Positions 1 to 8,057 of a stretch of 64,000 nt of DNA are shown piece after piece; the stretch's first letter is position 1, and each line of letters begins with the position of its first letter. The notes beneath the pieces are model-generated. The model had not been told where the DNA came from. It was given only the letters and a program-made list of their open reading frames with translations, and ran no database searches. The position numbers and the translations under genes are program-made. This stretch comes from JACDAV01 sp964626755 (GTDB taxonomy: Bacteria > Chloroflexota > Limnocylindria > Limnocylindrales > CSP1-4), in contig CAZVGO010000049.1 of NCBI GenBank assembly GCA_964626755.1, forward strand, positions 1 through 64,000, read 5' to 3'.

Positions 1-3
1 CAC

Positions 4-78
4 TGGCGAGTGGCCAAGCGGTAAGGCGCCTGACTCTGGATCAGGAGATCGAAGGTTCGAATCCTTCCTCGCCAGCCA
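4..78 (+). tRNA. tRNA-Gln (anticodon CUG)
   Basis: The sequence folds as a complete cloverleaf. The acceptor strands TGGCGAG (4-10) and CTCGCCA (68-74) pair fully, followed by discriminator G75 and an encoded CCA (76-78). The anticodon stem CCTGA/TCAGG encloses the loop CTCTGGA, so the anticodon is CTG and reads the glutamine codon CAG. The T arm carries the standard GGTTCGAATCC. It stands alone, with no second tRNA seen nearby. Confidence 0.95.
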
Positions 79-723
79 ACACCACCAGATGTTGGGCCCT
101 AACCTGGTAGCACCGCAGCATCGTGTGTCAGCGCCCGCTTGCACCCGCGATGCATGGCCCAGAACGGCGACCCCCGAAAGTCAGGCGCTCTCGTTCTGAG
201 CGTGAAACAGGCGTTTGTGCGCCTGACTCTTCCTGACTTGTGCGCCTGACTCTGCCAGCGTCCAGGACTGGGCTCTACGAGCCGGATCCCGGACCCGGCA
301 CACAGCGGTCGGTTTTCCTTGGTCTCTATCCACTACTCAAATCTCGAGAACGGGGCTACGGGATGAAAGCCGAGCCAACGCGCGCGATACCGTCGATCAC
401 CATGCCTTTGACCGTAACAGTCGCTCCACCCACCTCGACCGTGACCCTGAAGACACCCTCGATGCCCTGACCTGTGGACGGCCGCTTGCGCGGCGGCCTC
501 GACGTGAGTCTGTCCGAGGCCGACCTCGTGGCCCGTCATCGGACCGCGTCGACCGACGGATCGGCTGGTCGGTGCGCCTTTGGGCCGGAAACCACCACAT
601 CTGGTGGAGCCTGACTCTGTGGCCGATTCACGCATTGCGCTTGACACTTTCGGCCCGATTCCGCTCGGGTCCCGGCGCGGCCGCCGACCTGATCTGTGCC
701 GCCCGGGCCGAACCGAAGGTGGC
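79..723. other. Non-coding stretch downstream of tRNA-Gln
   Basis: No convincing protein gene is visible in these roughly 650 bases; open frames are short and lack family-like sequence or a ribosome binding site. It contains the short repeats described separately (179-253 and 609-619), which resemble part of the tRNA anticodon arm. Such debris next to a tRNA could mark an old integration site, but no integrase is present. Confidence 0.5.
179..253. repeat. Short direct and inverted repeats resembling the tRNA-Gln anticodon arm
   Basis: The 16-base word TTGTGCGCCTGACTCT occurs at 215-230 and again at 238-253, a 23-base period. Its core GCGCCTGACTCT also lies inside the tRNA (27-37 region, GCGCCTGACTCTG). 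An inverted copy, AGTCAGGCGC, is at 179-188, and a shorter copy, GCCTGACTCTG, at 609-619. The inverted copy could form a hairpin with either direct copy. Function is unknown. Confidence 0.5.
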
Positions 724-1095
724 CTATGGCGCCCTTACCGGGATGTTGGTCTTGTACCCGGCCATCAGCATTTCCGCGCGACTGTCAGCAACGCCTACCA
801 CTGCGCGGTCGTATTGCTGTCCGCCGGGTGGGGAAAACGCCACCGGACCGTCAAGAAAGCAGACGACGGCCGCATGTGCCGCCGCGAGATCTGGCCAGCG
901 CTCAGGGGACGATACGCGGGGCTCAAGCGAGCGTAGCCGTCCAACCGTCGTCGTGAATGACCCCGCCACCCGAAACTCCGGTCCGAAATCCTCGGCCTCG
1001 GCCGCGCACACACGGGCGCTGGAATCGTCCGTGAGCGCGCTGCATGCCGACAGGCTCAGACCTACGAAAAGGAGCAGTGCCGCTGCGCTGCGCAT
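724..1095 (-). CDS. Small predicted lipoprotein
   Basis: This encodes a 123-residue protein of unknown function. The first 18 residues form a short hydrophobic signal ending in the lipobox LSAC, so Cys18 is the likely lipidated residue and the mature protein should sit on the outer face of the membrane. Two more cysteines in the mature part (in ARVCAAE and VVCFLDG) could form a disulfide. No family is recognised. It is transcribed away from the tRNA and is not clearly co-transcribed with the two-component genes further along on the same strand. Confidence 0.6.
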   Translation of the reverse strand: MRSAAALLLFVGLSLSACSALTDDSSARVCAAEAEDFGPEFRVAGSFTTTVGRLRSLEPRVSSPERWPDLAAAHAAVVCFLDGPVAFSPPGGQQYDRAVVGVADSRAEMLMAGYKTNIPVRAP

Positions 1096-1118
1096 CAGCT
1101 CTCCTCGTTGCTAGACCG

Positions 1119-1400
1119 CTACGTCCTTAAAACTGTCAACGTCAAGTCTATGCGTGATTGACACACGGCATTACCATAAAGCCACCGCGGAATGTCCGCC
1201 GGTCGCGGAAGGAGGGCCGACATGACGATAAGGATCCGGACCCGCTGGGCGATCAACACAAGGACACCGATCCCAATCAGAGTGAAGCCCCACCGCCTTG
1301 GGTCGCCGATACCTCGCTTGGCCCCGTCGCAGGCGCGACGAGCCGTGTCCTCTGACCCGGCGTCAGGGCTTTGACGAACTCGGTCCGCGTAGGTGCGCAA
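1119..1400 (-). CDS. Possible small membrane protein (doubtful)
   Basis: A 93-codon open frame whose centre is strongly hydrophobic (WGFTLIGIGVLVLIAQ), which could be one membrane helix, with charged flanks. Against it: the nominal start overlaps the 3' end of the response regulator gene by 38 bases, there is no clear ribosome binding site, and I recognise no family. A shorter version using an internal start is possible. Listed mainly because the hydrophobic segment is unusual for a chance frame. Confidence 0.3.
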   Translation of the reverse strand: MRTYADRVRQSPDAGSEDTARRACDGAKRGIGDPRRWGFTLIGIGVLVLIAQRVRILIVMSALLPRPADIPRWLYGNAVCQSRIDLTLTVLRT

Positions 1401-2031
1401 GGACAGCGAGCACCCGCCGGTGATCGTCGGAGGCGGGCTGCAACTCGAGCTTCGAGAAGATGTTCGCGATGTGGGCCTCGACCGTCTTTCGAGCCATTGA
1501 TAGCCGATCCCCGATGGCCTGGTTCGATCGACCCTCCGCCATCAGCGCCAGGACCGCGCGCTCCCGTTCCGTCAGGTCGTCGAGCGGGACGCGCGCGCGT
1601 CGTCCGACGAGCACGGCGACGACAGCTGGATCGATCGCCGAGCCACCCCTTGCGATCCGGCGAATGGCGTCGGCGAAATCGTCAAGATCCGTGACCCGGT
1701 CCTTGAGCAGATACCCTACCCCGCCCGCACCATCGCTCACCAATCGCAGCGCGAACGAGGGCTCAACGTGTTGCGACAGGACGAGGATGCCGACGGCCGT
1801 CCCGTGCTCCGCGCGGATCGCCTCTGCCGCCCGGAGACCCTCGTCCGTGTGGGTCGGTGGCATCCGGATGTCCACGATCGCCACGTCTGGACGATGGACC
1901 CGGGCCGCCTGCACCAGGGCCTCGGGGTCGCCGACCTGCGCGACGACGTCGAATCCGGCCTCTCCGAGGAGGCGGGCGACGCCCTCGCGCACGAGGACCG
2001 AATCGTCCGCGAGGACGAGCCGCAAGGTCAT
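1363..2031 (-). CDS. NarL/LuxR-family response regulator
   Basis: This 222-residue response regulator has an N-terminal receiver domain (about 1-120) and a C-terminal LuxR-type helix-turn-helix (about 150-210). The receiver shows the acidic pair (ADD), the phospho-acceptor Asp in VAIVDIRMP and the conserved Lys in YLLKDR. The output domain contains LTERERAVLALMAEG and the recognition-helix segment KTVEAHIANIFSKL. It is the last gene of a minus-strand operon with a single-domain receiver (ATGA overlap at 2028-2031) and a histidine kinase, which is the natural phosphodonor. Targets are unknown. One candidate is the pair of near-identical promoters at 4.2 and 6.6 kb. Confidence 0.9.
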   Translation of the reverse strand: MTLRLVLADDSVLVREGVARLLGEAGFDVVAQVGDPEALVQAARVHRPDVAIVDIRMPPTHTDEGLRAAEAIRAEHGTAVGILVLSQHVEPSFALRLVSDGAGGVGYLLKDRVTDLDDFADAIRRIARGGSAIDPAVVAVLVGRRARVPLDDLTERERAVLALMAEGRSNQAIGDRLSMARKTVEAHIANIFSKLELQPASDDHRRVLAVLAHLRGPSSSKP

Positions 2032-2384
2032 TCTCGGTCGACCAGGGCGTGCATCGCGGCAGCCGAGATCTGCTCCTTGGGGATGAACCCGACGGCGCCG
2101 CCGTTCTTCAAACGCCGTCCGTAGGCGCGCGCATCGCGGCTCGACGTCAGCACGACCATCGGCGGCGAGGCTTCGAGCGCGAGAGACTCGGCCACGACGA
2201 ACCCGTCGACGTCGGGGAGACCGATGTCCAGGAGCACGACATCGGGGCGGAGTGAACGAGTCAACATGATCGCCGATGCGCCGTCGACGGCCTCCCCTAC
2301 CACGACGAACCGGTCATCGACGAGGAGGTCACGGGCCTGTGCGCGGAAACGGGCGTCGTCATCGACGATCAGGATGGTCCTCAC
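2028..2384 (-). CDS. Single-domain response regulator (receiver only)
   Basis: A 118-residue protein that is only a CheY-like receiver. It has the acidic triad (VDDD), the phospho-acceptor Asp in VVLLDIGLPD, Thr/Ser in VLTSS and the switch Lys in GFIPKEQ. No DNA-binding or enzymatic output domain follows. It lies between the kinase gene and the LuxR-type regulator and overlaps the latter by four bases, so translation is probably coupled. It may act as a phosphate sink, a competitor, or an adaptor binding another protein. Receiver identity is secure; its role is inferred. Confidence 0.88.
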   Translation of the reverse strand: MRTILIVDDDARFRAQARDLLVDDRFVVVGEAVDGASAIMLTRSLRPDVVLLDIGLPDVDGFVVAESLALEASPPMVVLTSSRDARAYGRRLKNGGAVGFIPKEQISAAAMHALVDRE

Positions 2385-2431
2385 GCGCCCATCGTGTCAT
2401 CAGCGTGGTCCGGCGCCTACAGGGTTGGCAC

Positions 2432-4174
2432 CTAAGCCGAGGTCGGTTGATTGGTCGGAATCCGGGCGGAGAGCCGCGTCCCGCCACCGGCCGGGCTGTC
2501 GATGGCTAGCGTCCCGTCGAGCGCCGCGAGGCGGTCGGTCAGGCCACGCAGGCCGCTGCCGGTGCGAGGATCGGCGCCGCCGACCCCATCGTCGTCGACC
2601 TCGATCGTCATGTGGTCCTCGAAGGGCCTGACCCGAACGCGAGCCATCGTCGCGTTGGCGTATTTGGCGACGTTCGCCAGGGCCTCCGAGATGACGAAGT
2701 ACGCCGCGCCCTCGACGGCCGCTGGGTAGCGCTCGCTGCCGATGTCGACCGAGACGTCGACCGACGATCGATCGGCCAGGGATTCCACCGCCGCCCCGAG
2801 ACCGGATTCCGTGAGGATCAGCGGGTGGATCCCGAGGGCCAGGTCGCGCAGCTCGCCGAGGGCCGCGGCGGCCTCGTCCGCGGCACGCTCGAGGCTTCGC
2901 CGGACTGCCGGGTCCGCGTTCTCACCGAGGGCGTTGCGCGCGACGCGCAGCTCCAGGCTGAGCGAGATGAGCCGCTGCTGGGCGCCGTCATGCAGGTCCC
3001 GCTCCACTCGCCGCCGCTCGAGGTCGCCCGCCTCGACGATGCGCGCGCGCGAGGCCCGAACCTCCTCGAGCTGCGTCTTGACCTCGGCAGTCAGCCGGTC
3101 GTTCGCGACGGCCAGGCGGAGGGCGCCGGCCACCGAGGCGATGAGGCCGGGATCATCCAGCAGGATGGCGTCGTGGATGATGGCGGCCTCCCTGACGCCG
3201 TTGCGCTCCAGCATCGTGACGGCTTGGCGAGTGCCCAGCTCGGGTAGTTCGACCGGCTCGCCGGCGGCGTCCTCGAATCGCTCGCGCGCCTGCGACCAGT
3301 ACGCCACCTGGAGCGACGGGTCGCCGAGGGCCTGGGCGAGCGCCTCGCGAAGGCGAGCCGGGGTCGGCGTCTGCCCGAGCTCGACGACGAGGTCCGCGAC
3401 GGCCGCCCGGGCCATCCGCGCCCGGAGCAGCACCGCCAGGATCGCTAAGGGGATCGCGAACTGTGCCGCGAGCACCAGGTTGTTCAGCTCCGGCAGTGTG
3501 ATGCCGAGTGGCTGGAGGATCCAGGACGCCGACGCGAGGAGGATGGCGACGGCGCCGACGAGGACCGGCGTCATCTGTCTACGGACCGGGCCGCTCGACC
3601 GGAGCCAGCGGTGGCCCACGGACCCGATGAGCAGGACTGCCGCGAGGGCGAGCGAACTGCGCTGCACCGCGTCGATCACCCGCGCGGCGGTCTCATTTGG
3701 CGCGATGGCGAGGACATTCATGCCACCTTCGAGCTCGTAGAACAGCAGCCACAGGAACTCGAGCGGGACCGATACGAACAGGAAAATCCCGGCGATCGCA
3801 CGGTCGACGCGAGATGCGATGCGGCCACCCGGGAAGGACAGGAGGAACAGGGCGAAGGCCGCGGCGGAGAGATCGGAGATCCAGAGGCCGGCCGTGAACA
3901 AGATCGGCTGCTGGACGAGCAGGAGCGACCGTCCGAGCAGCCACAGCCCCCCGAAGGCCACCATCAAGGGGCCGGGGCGACTGCTGCGACGCCGCGCCCA
4001 GAGGAAGGTGCCGGAGGCGACAAACGACCAGCCGACCAGCACGGCGAGGATCGTGCCGATGCCGAGCGGGCCGGACTGTGCGCTGCCGATCAGCATCCAC
4101 AGGCCGAGCGCGCCGGCCACGACGAGGACGAGGGTCAGGACCCAGGCGAGCGGGAGCGCGGTACGCGGCGTCAT
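2432..4174 (-). CDS. Membrane sensor histidine kinase (HisKA_3 type)
   Basis: A kinase of about 580 residues. The N-terminal half has several hydrophobic helices typical of a multi-span sensor. A linker follows, then the dimerisation/phospho-acceptor motif ERDLHDGAQQRL characteristic of NarX/DesK-type kinases, and an ATPase domain with an N-box (EALANVAKYANA) and glycine box (DDDGVGG, GSGLRGL). I chose the ATG at 4174 because the protein then starts at its first membrane helix. An upstream extension to 4264 would add 30 low-complexity residues. It is the first gene of the operon with the two regulators at 2384 and 2031. The signal sensed is unknown. Confidence 0.88.
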   Translation of the reverse strand: MTPRTALPLAWVLTLVLVVAGALGLWMLIGSAQSGPLGIGTILAVLVGWSFVASGTFLWARRRSSRPGPLMVAFGGLWLLGRSLLLVQQPILFTAGLWISDLSAAAFALFLLSFPGGRIASRVDRAIAGIFLFVSVPLEFLWLLFYELEGGMNVLAIAPNETAARVIDAVQRSSLALAAVLLIGSVGHRWLRSSGPVRRQMTPVLVGAVAILLASASWILQPLGITLPELNNLVLAAQFAIPLAILAVLLRARMARAAVADLVVELGQTPTPARLREALAQALGDPSLQVAYWSQARERFEDAAGEPVELPELGTRQAVTMLERNGVREAAIIHDAILLDDPGLIASVAGALRLAVANDRLTAEVKTQLEEVRASRARIVEAGDLERRRVERDLHDGAQQRLISLSLELRVARNALGENADPAVRRSLERAADEAAAALGELRDLALGIHPLILTESGLGAAVESLADRSSVDVSVDIGSERYPAAVEGAAYFVISEALANVAKYANATMARVRVRPFEDHMTIEVDDDGVGGADPRTGSGLRGLTDRLAALDGTLAIDSPAGGGTRLSARIPTNQPTSA

Positions 4175-4229
4175 CGAGCGGCCATCGTACGACGCGGGTA
4201 TCGGTGCCAACCCTCCCCCGCCGCACGGG

Positions 4230-4312
4230 GCAAACACCGTCCGCCGCCGTCGTGCTGGCTCCATTGGCGGTCGATCGGCACCCGCCTAGGTTGGCCGAGG
4301 TGACACGAGCCG
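4230..4312 (+). promoter_or_regulatory. Promoter, copy 1 of a duplicated upstream element
   Basis: The -35-like TTGGCG (4264-4269) and -10-like TAGGTT (4287-4292) are separated by 17 bases, 70 bases before the ATG of the hydrolase gene at 4363. The flanking elements GCAAACACCG (4230-4239), CTGGCTCC and GTGACACGAGCCG (4300-4312) recur in the same order upstream of the oxidoreductase gene at 6730. Conserved order and spacing support a real promoter with an activator site. The sigma factor and activator are unknown. Confidence 0.55.
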
Positions 4313-4362
4313 GTCGTCCAGGGTGGACCCCACCGGTGCTCGACGGCCAAGGGAGGGACCAG

Positions 4363-5676
4363 ATGAACGCAGCGATCCAAGGCGGCGGCGGCGTGAGCGG
4401 CATCGTCGCGCAGGGTCGGTCGCCTGTTCCGGCGATCCTCGGGTCGGTGCTTGCCGGACTCGTGCTCGCGATCGTGCTCGTCCTTGTGCAGGCGGCGAGC
4501 GCCTCGGAGGCGTCGATCACCGGCTCGGTGCTCCTCGCGCTCGGGATCGGCTGGGGGCTCATGACACTCCTGACGACGCGCTTCAGCAGCCAGCCGCAGG
4601 CCTGGACTCGGGTGCCTGGAGCGGTCCTCGCCGCGATGGGGCTCGGCCTCGTGGTCCTCCAGCCGGGCCCGGTCGTCATGGACCTCCTGGGCTGGCTCTG
4701 GCCGCCGGCGATCGCGGTGCTTGCGATCTGGATGATCGTGCAGGTTCGAGCCAGCCTTCGAGGCCGCGGCCGGTGGCTCGTCGCCGCGACGATCGGCGCT
4801 CTCGGTGTCCTCGCGATCGGGGGCGGTCTCGCGACGGTCTCGGGAGCCATCGGTCGGAGCGACGCAACGCCGTCCGGCGAGCTGATCGACGTCGGCGGGC
4901 ACCGGCTCTACATCGAGTGCGCCGGCAGCGGCGCCCCAGTCGTGGTCCTTCAGGCCGGTCTCGGCGAATCGTCGGCGTACTGGGGTGGCATCGCCTCGAC
5001 GATCGCGTCCTCGACGACGGTCTGCCGGTATGACCGCGCGGGCCATGGCCGGAGCGACGAGGCCGCGAAGCCGCAGGATGGCATCGCCGTCGCCGCCGAT
5101 CTCCATACCCTCCTCGGACGCGCGGGTGTCGAGGGACCGTATGTCCTCGTCGGTCACTCATCCGGCGGTCCCTACGTTCGCGTCTTCGCCGAGCGCTACC
5201 CGGACGAGGTCGCGGGGATGGTCTTGCTCGACGCCCAACCGGCCGACGCGTTCACTGCGTTGCCCAATTACCCGGGCACCTACCAGGGCTTACGGATGGC
5301 CTACGGGCTCGGGCCGTCGTTGGCTCGCCTCGGCCTGCTGGGGATCGCCTTCGGATTGCCCGCCGACCAGTCGACTCCGGCGGCTGCTCGTGGCGCACGC
5401 GACGAACTCGCCGCGCTGCCTTCCGCCCTGCAGGAGGCTCAGGCGCTGACGAGTCTGGGAGATCGACCACTCATCGTCGTGACTGCCGGATCCGGGCAGC
5501 AGGCCGGCTGGCTGGCAGCCCAGGACTCGATGACCGGCCTGTCATCGACGAGCGTCCATCGGGTCGTTGCCACCGCCACCCACAACTCGCTCATCTCGGG
5601 GGTTGACGCGCCGGCGTCGACCCAGGCGATCCTCGACGTCCTGGCGTCGATCCGGACCGGGACGGCGCCTCGATGA
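4363..5676 (+). CDS. Membrane-anchored alpha/beta hydrolase
   Basis: A 437-residue protein starting after a good ribosome binding site (GGGAGGG, 4351-4357). The first 160 residues hold about four membrane helices. The rest is an alpha/beta-hydrolase domain beginning at GHRLYIECAGSG, with nucleophile elbow GHSSGGPY, an acidic loop after the sixth strand (LLDAQP) and a late His in the ATHNSL segment as catalytic base. The substrate is unknown; esterase, lipase and haloperoxidase-like relatives share this fold. The stop overlaps the next ATG (ATGA at 5673), so it is coupled to the CPBP protease gene. Expression is probably driven by the promoter at 4230-4312. Confidence 0.85.
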   Translation: MNAAIQGGGGVSGIVAQGRSPVPAILGSVLAGLVLAIVLVLVQAASASEASITGSVLLALGIGWGLMTLLTTRFSSQPQAWTRVPGAVLAAMGLGLVVLQPGPVVMDLLGWLWPPAIAVLAIWMIVQVRASLRGRGRWLVAATIGALGVLAIGGGLATVSGAIGRSDATPSGELIDVGGHRLYIECAGSGAPVVVLQAGLGESSAYWGGIASTIASSTTVCRYDRAGHGRSDEAAKPQDGIAVAADLHTLLGRAGVEGPYVLVGHSSGGPYVRVFAERYPDEVAGMVLLDAQPADAFTALPNYPGTYQGLRMAYGLGPSLARLGLLGIAFGLPADQSTPAAARGARDELAALPSALQEAQALTSLGDRPLIVVTAGSGQQAGWLAAQDSMTGLSSTSVHRVVATATHNSLISGVDAPASTQAILDVLASIRTGTAPR

Positions 5677-6533
5677 ACGTCCCGTCCGACAGCCTGCTCG
5701 CCCCGGTGGACCGGTCGATCCCGGCCACCGCGGTCGATCGCCGCCTGGCTCGCGCGGTCGTGGCGACGCTGGTGATCGGCGGCTACATGGCGCTCGGCTT
5801 CGCGTTCGGGCTCAGCGCGGAGGCCTACCTGCTCCTTGGGATCCCGATCACGATCGCCTTCCAGGCGCTGGTGGTCCGCCGGCCGCTGCGGGCCCTGTGG
5901 TTGCGAGCTGCCCCACCCGTAGCGTTCACGCGACGATCGATGCTTGCGGTCGTCGTCGTCGCGATCGCACCGGCCGCGGTCGCCATCCGAGGCCCCCAGC
6001 ACGGCGACCCAGTCCTGGCCGCATACGGGCTCGTCGCCATGTTCGGCGCCTTGGGGGCCGTTTACGCCCTTCGAGCCATGGACCGGGAAGCTGTCCGGGC
6101 GGCCTTCCGGGCGTCGCTGATCAACGGAGCCCTCCTCGTGGCCGTGATGGTCGTCTTCCGGCTCCTCTCCGGTGGGTTCCACGGGAACCCCGGCGGGGCG
6201 GTCGCCACGGCCGTCATCTCGGTCGCCACCTACCTGCCCGTCGTCTTCGTCATGGAGGAGGTCCTCTTCCGGGGGCTCCTCGACCCCTACCTGCGCGGCT
6301 CGCCCGGACGTGATCGCGCCGCGGCCCTGTACGGATCCGCCCTCTGGGGACTGTGGCACCTTCCGGTCATGTCCGTCGACCTCGGGCTTCTGACGATCCC
6401 GTATCTCGTGGCCATACACACCGCTCTTGGCTATGTCCTGGTGAGCGCGTGGCGCCGCACCGGGAACCTCGCGGCGCCCGGCATTGCCCACGCGGTGGCC
6501 GACGCGCTGCGAAACGCGGTCGCGGTCCTGTAG
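5673..6533 (+). CDS. CPBP-family intramembrane metalloprotease
   Basis: A 286-residue, very hydrophobic protein with about eight predicted membrane helices. The C-terminal half has the motifs of the CAAX/CPBP (Abi) family: EEVLFRG (the EExxxR motif), the FxxxH-like WGLWHLP, and the later HAVADAL. These residues bind the catalytic metal inside the membrane. Family members cleave prenylated or membrane proteins, or give immunity to bacteriocins; the substrate here cannot be read from sequence. It overlaps the hydrolase gene by four bases, forming a two-gene operon of membrane-bound hydrolytic enzymes. Confidence 0.85.
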   Translation: MNVPSDSLLAPVDRSIPATAVDRRLARAVVATLVIGGYMALGFAFGLSAEAYLLLGIPITIAFQALVVRRPLRALWLRAAPPVAFTRRSMLAVVVVAIAPAAVAIRGPQHGDPVLAAYGLVAMFGALGAVYALRAMDREAVRAAFRASLINGALLVAVMVVFRLLSGGFHGNPGGAVATAVISVATYLPVVFVMEEVLFRGLLDPYLRGSPGRDRAAALYGSALWGLWHLPVMSVDLGLLTIPYLVAIHTALGYVLVSAWRRTGNLAAPGIAHAVADALRNAVAVL

Positions 6534-6600
6534 CGCGTGGGGTCGTGCCGTGCCCGTCCTGCGCCCGCCGAGACCGTGCAGACCCTCCCCATCGCCCCGA

Positions 6601-6681
6601 GCAAACACCGCGCGCGGGGCTGGGCTGGCTCCGTTGGCCGACACACGGCGCCGCCCTACGGTCGCGCTGTGACGCGAGCCG
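6601..6681 (+). promoter_or_regulatory. Promoter, copy 2 of a duplicated upstream element
   Basis: It has the same order of elements as copy 1: GCAAACACCG (6601-6610), CTGGCTCC, TTGGCC (6634-6639), 17 bases, TACGGT (6657-6662), then GTGACGCGAGCCG (6669-6681). The distance from the -10-like element to the ATG at 6730 is 68 bases, against 71 in copy 1. Two unrelated downstream genes sharing this arrangement suggests co-regulation or duplication of a promoter segment. Confidence 0.55.
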
Positions 6682-6729
6682 ACGGTCCAACCAGAACCGA
6701 TCGCTGCTCGGCAAATCAGGAGGGATGAG

Positions 6730-7791
6730 ATGAAGGCGATCGTGCAGCGCAGCTATGGTGGGCCGGACACCCTCGAGTTCCGGGACGTCGACCGACCAAC
6801 CATCGGTCCGAACGAGGTGCTGGTCCGCGTCCACGCGGCGTCGGTTCACATCGGTGACTGGGTCCTGATGACCGGATCGCCGTTTGTGATGCGCTTCGCC
6901 ACCGGGCTGCGGAAGCCCAAGAACGCCGTACCAGGGACGGACGTGGCGGGGACTGTCGAAGCAGTCGGCGTGGACGTCACCCATCATCGACCGGGCGACG
7001 AGGTGTTCGGGTGGTGCGCCGGTGCGTTCGCCGAGTACGCGTCAGGGCCCGAGGACCAGTTCATCGCGAAGCCGGCCAACCTCACGTTCGAGCAGGCCGC
7101 CGCCGTCGGCGTGTCCGCCACGACCGCCCTCCAGCTCCTTCGCGACAACGGCAAGGTGCAGCCGGGCCAGAAGATCCTCATCAACGGCGCATCGGGCGGG
7201 GTCGGCACCTTCGCCGTGCAGATCGCGAAGGCATTCGGCGCGGAGGTGACCGGGGTCACGAGCACGAGGAACGTGGACGTGGTCCGCGCCATCGGCGCCG
7301 ACCATGTCGTCGACTACACCAGCGAGGACTTCACCAAGGGTGAGCGGCGCTACGACCTGATCCTCGACAACGTGGGCAACCACTCGATGGCCCGGACCCG
7401 CCGTGCGCTGAGCCCGACCGGGACCCTCATCTCGAATGGCGGTGGGCACGCCGCCGGCAAGCTCGGCCGGACGATCCGCACGATGCTCGTCTCGATGTTC
7501 GTGCGCCAGCAGGCGGCCCCGACGGTCAAGACACAGAACCACGACGACCTCGTCGCCTTGAAGGAGCTCGTCGAGGCCGGCAAGGTCACGCCCGTCATCG
7601 ACGGCACCTTCCCGCTCGCCAGGACCCGCGAGGCGATCGCTCGTGTCGCCACCGCTCGTGCCCGAGGGACGATCGTCGTCTCGATCGTCGAATCACCGGA
7701 GTCAGCGGCTGCGAGCTCCGAGGGCACGCTGACGGTCCGCGCGAGCGTGGCATCGTCTTCGAGGAGTACGACCTCGGTGAAGTTCGGATGA
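6730..7791 (+). CDS. NAD(P)-dependent quinone oxidoreductase-like (MDR family), abnormal C-terminus
   Basis: The medium-chain dehydrogenase/reductase fold is clear: an N-terminal catalytic domain starting MKAIVQRSYGGPD, a Rossmann segment INGASGGVGTFAVQIAK, and VVDYTSEDF as the usual strand after it. Zinc-binding cysteines are not evident, as in zeta-crystallin/quinone reductases, so it probably reduces quinones or enones with NADPH. An AGGAGGG ribosome binding site precedes the ATG. The normal protein should end soon after RGTIVVSIV (about residue 320). The last 33 residues are low-complexity read-through into a fragment of a VOC gene in another frame, so the native end appears lost. Confidence 0.8.
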   Translation: MKAIVQRSYGGPDTLEFRDVDRPTIGPNEVLVRVHAASVHIGDWVLMTGSPFVMRFATGLRKPKNAVPGTDVAGTVEAVGVDVTHHRPGDEVFGWCAGAFAEYASGPEDQFIAKPANLTFEQAAAVGVSATTALQLLRDNGKVQPGQKILINGASGGVGTFAVQIAKAFGAEVTGVTSTRNVDVVRAIGADHVVDYTSEDFTKGERRYDLILDNVGNHSMARTRRALSPTGTLISNGGGHAAGKLGRTIRTMLVSMFVRQQAAPTVKTQNHDDLVALKELVEAGKVTPVIDGTFPLARTREAIARVATARARGTIVVSIVESPESAAASSEGTLTVRASVASSSRSTTSVKFG

Positions 7792-7880
7792 CCGATGGCC
7801 TCGCCGACTTCGGGGAGGCCAAGGCCGCCTGGTTCAAGGACGGCGAGGGCAACACCTACGAGCTGACCGAGGTCATGTGA
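7737..7880 (+). pseudogene. 3' remnant of a VOC/glyoxalase-family gene
   Basis: In the frame ending at TGA 7878-7880 the translation reads PRERGIVFEEYDLGEV, then LADFGEAKAAWFKDGEGNTYEL. This is the typical last third of a glyoxalase/bleomycin-resistance (VOC) protein, including the metal-ligand Glu region near NTYEL. The upstream part of the frame lacks family resemblance and the 5' two thirds of the gene are missing. It overlaps the altered end of the oxidoreductase gene in a different frame. An ATG at 7788 could give a 30-residue peptide, but that would not fold as a VOC domain. Confidence 0.7.
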
Positions 7881-7921
7881 GCCACCTTGACATCGGAGCC
7901 ACTCCAGGGTTTGCCGCATCA

Positions 7922-8050
7922 ATGAAGATCGGCGAAATGGCCCGCGAGGTCGGCGTCTCGACCGATACGGTCCGCTTCTACGAACGCTCGGGCTGGCTGC
8001 CTCGGGCCGCCCGAGGAGACAACGCCTACCGCGAGTACACGCAACGGCCC
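7922..8050 (+). pseudogene. 5' remnant of a MerR-family regulator gene
   Basis: From the ATG at 7922 about 40 residues match the N-terminal winged helix of MerR regulators: KIGEMAREVGVSTDTVRFYE, then SGWLPRAARGDNAYREYT. After about 8041 the frame turns into proline/arginine-rich sequence with no MerR helices or effector domain. The following CcdA-like sequence begins in another reading frame without a start codon. The simplest reading is that a deletion joined the front of a MerR gene to the body of a ccdA gene. Confidence 0.7.
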
Positions 8051-8057
8051 ACGGGGC

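Noticed and set aside
640..656. GACAC-TTTC-GGCCC in the non-coding stretch after the tRNA
   Set aside because: Left half does not match and no gene follows at a suitable distance.
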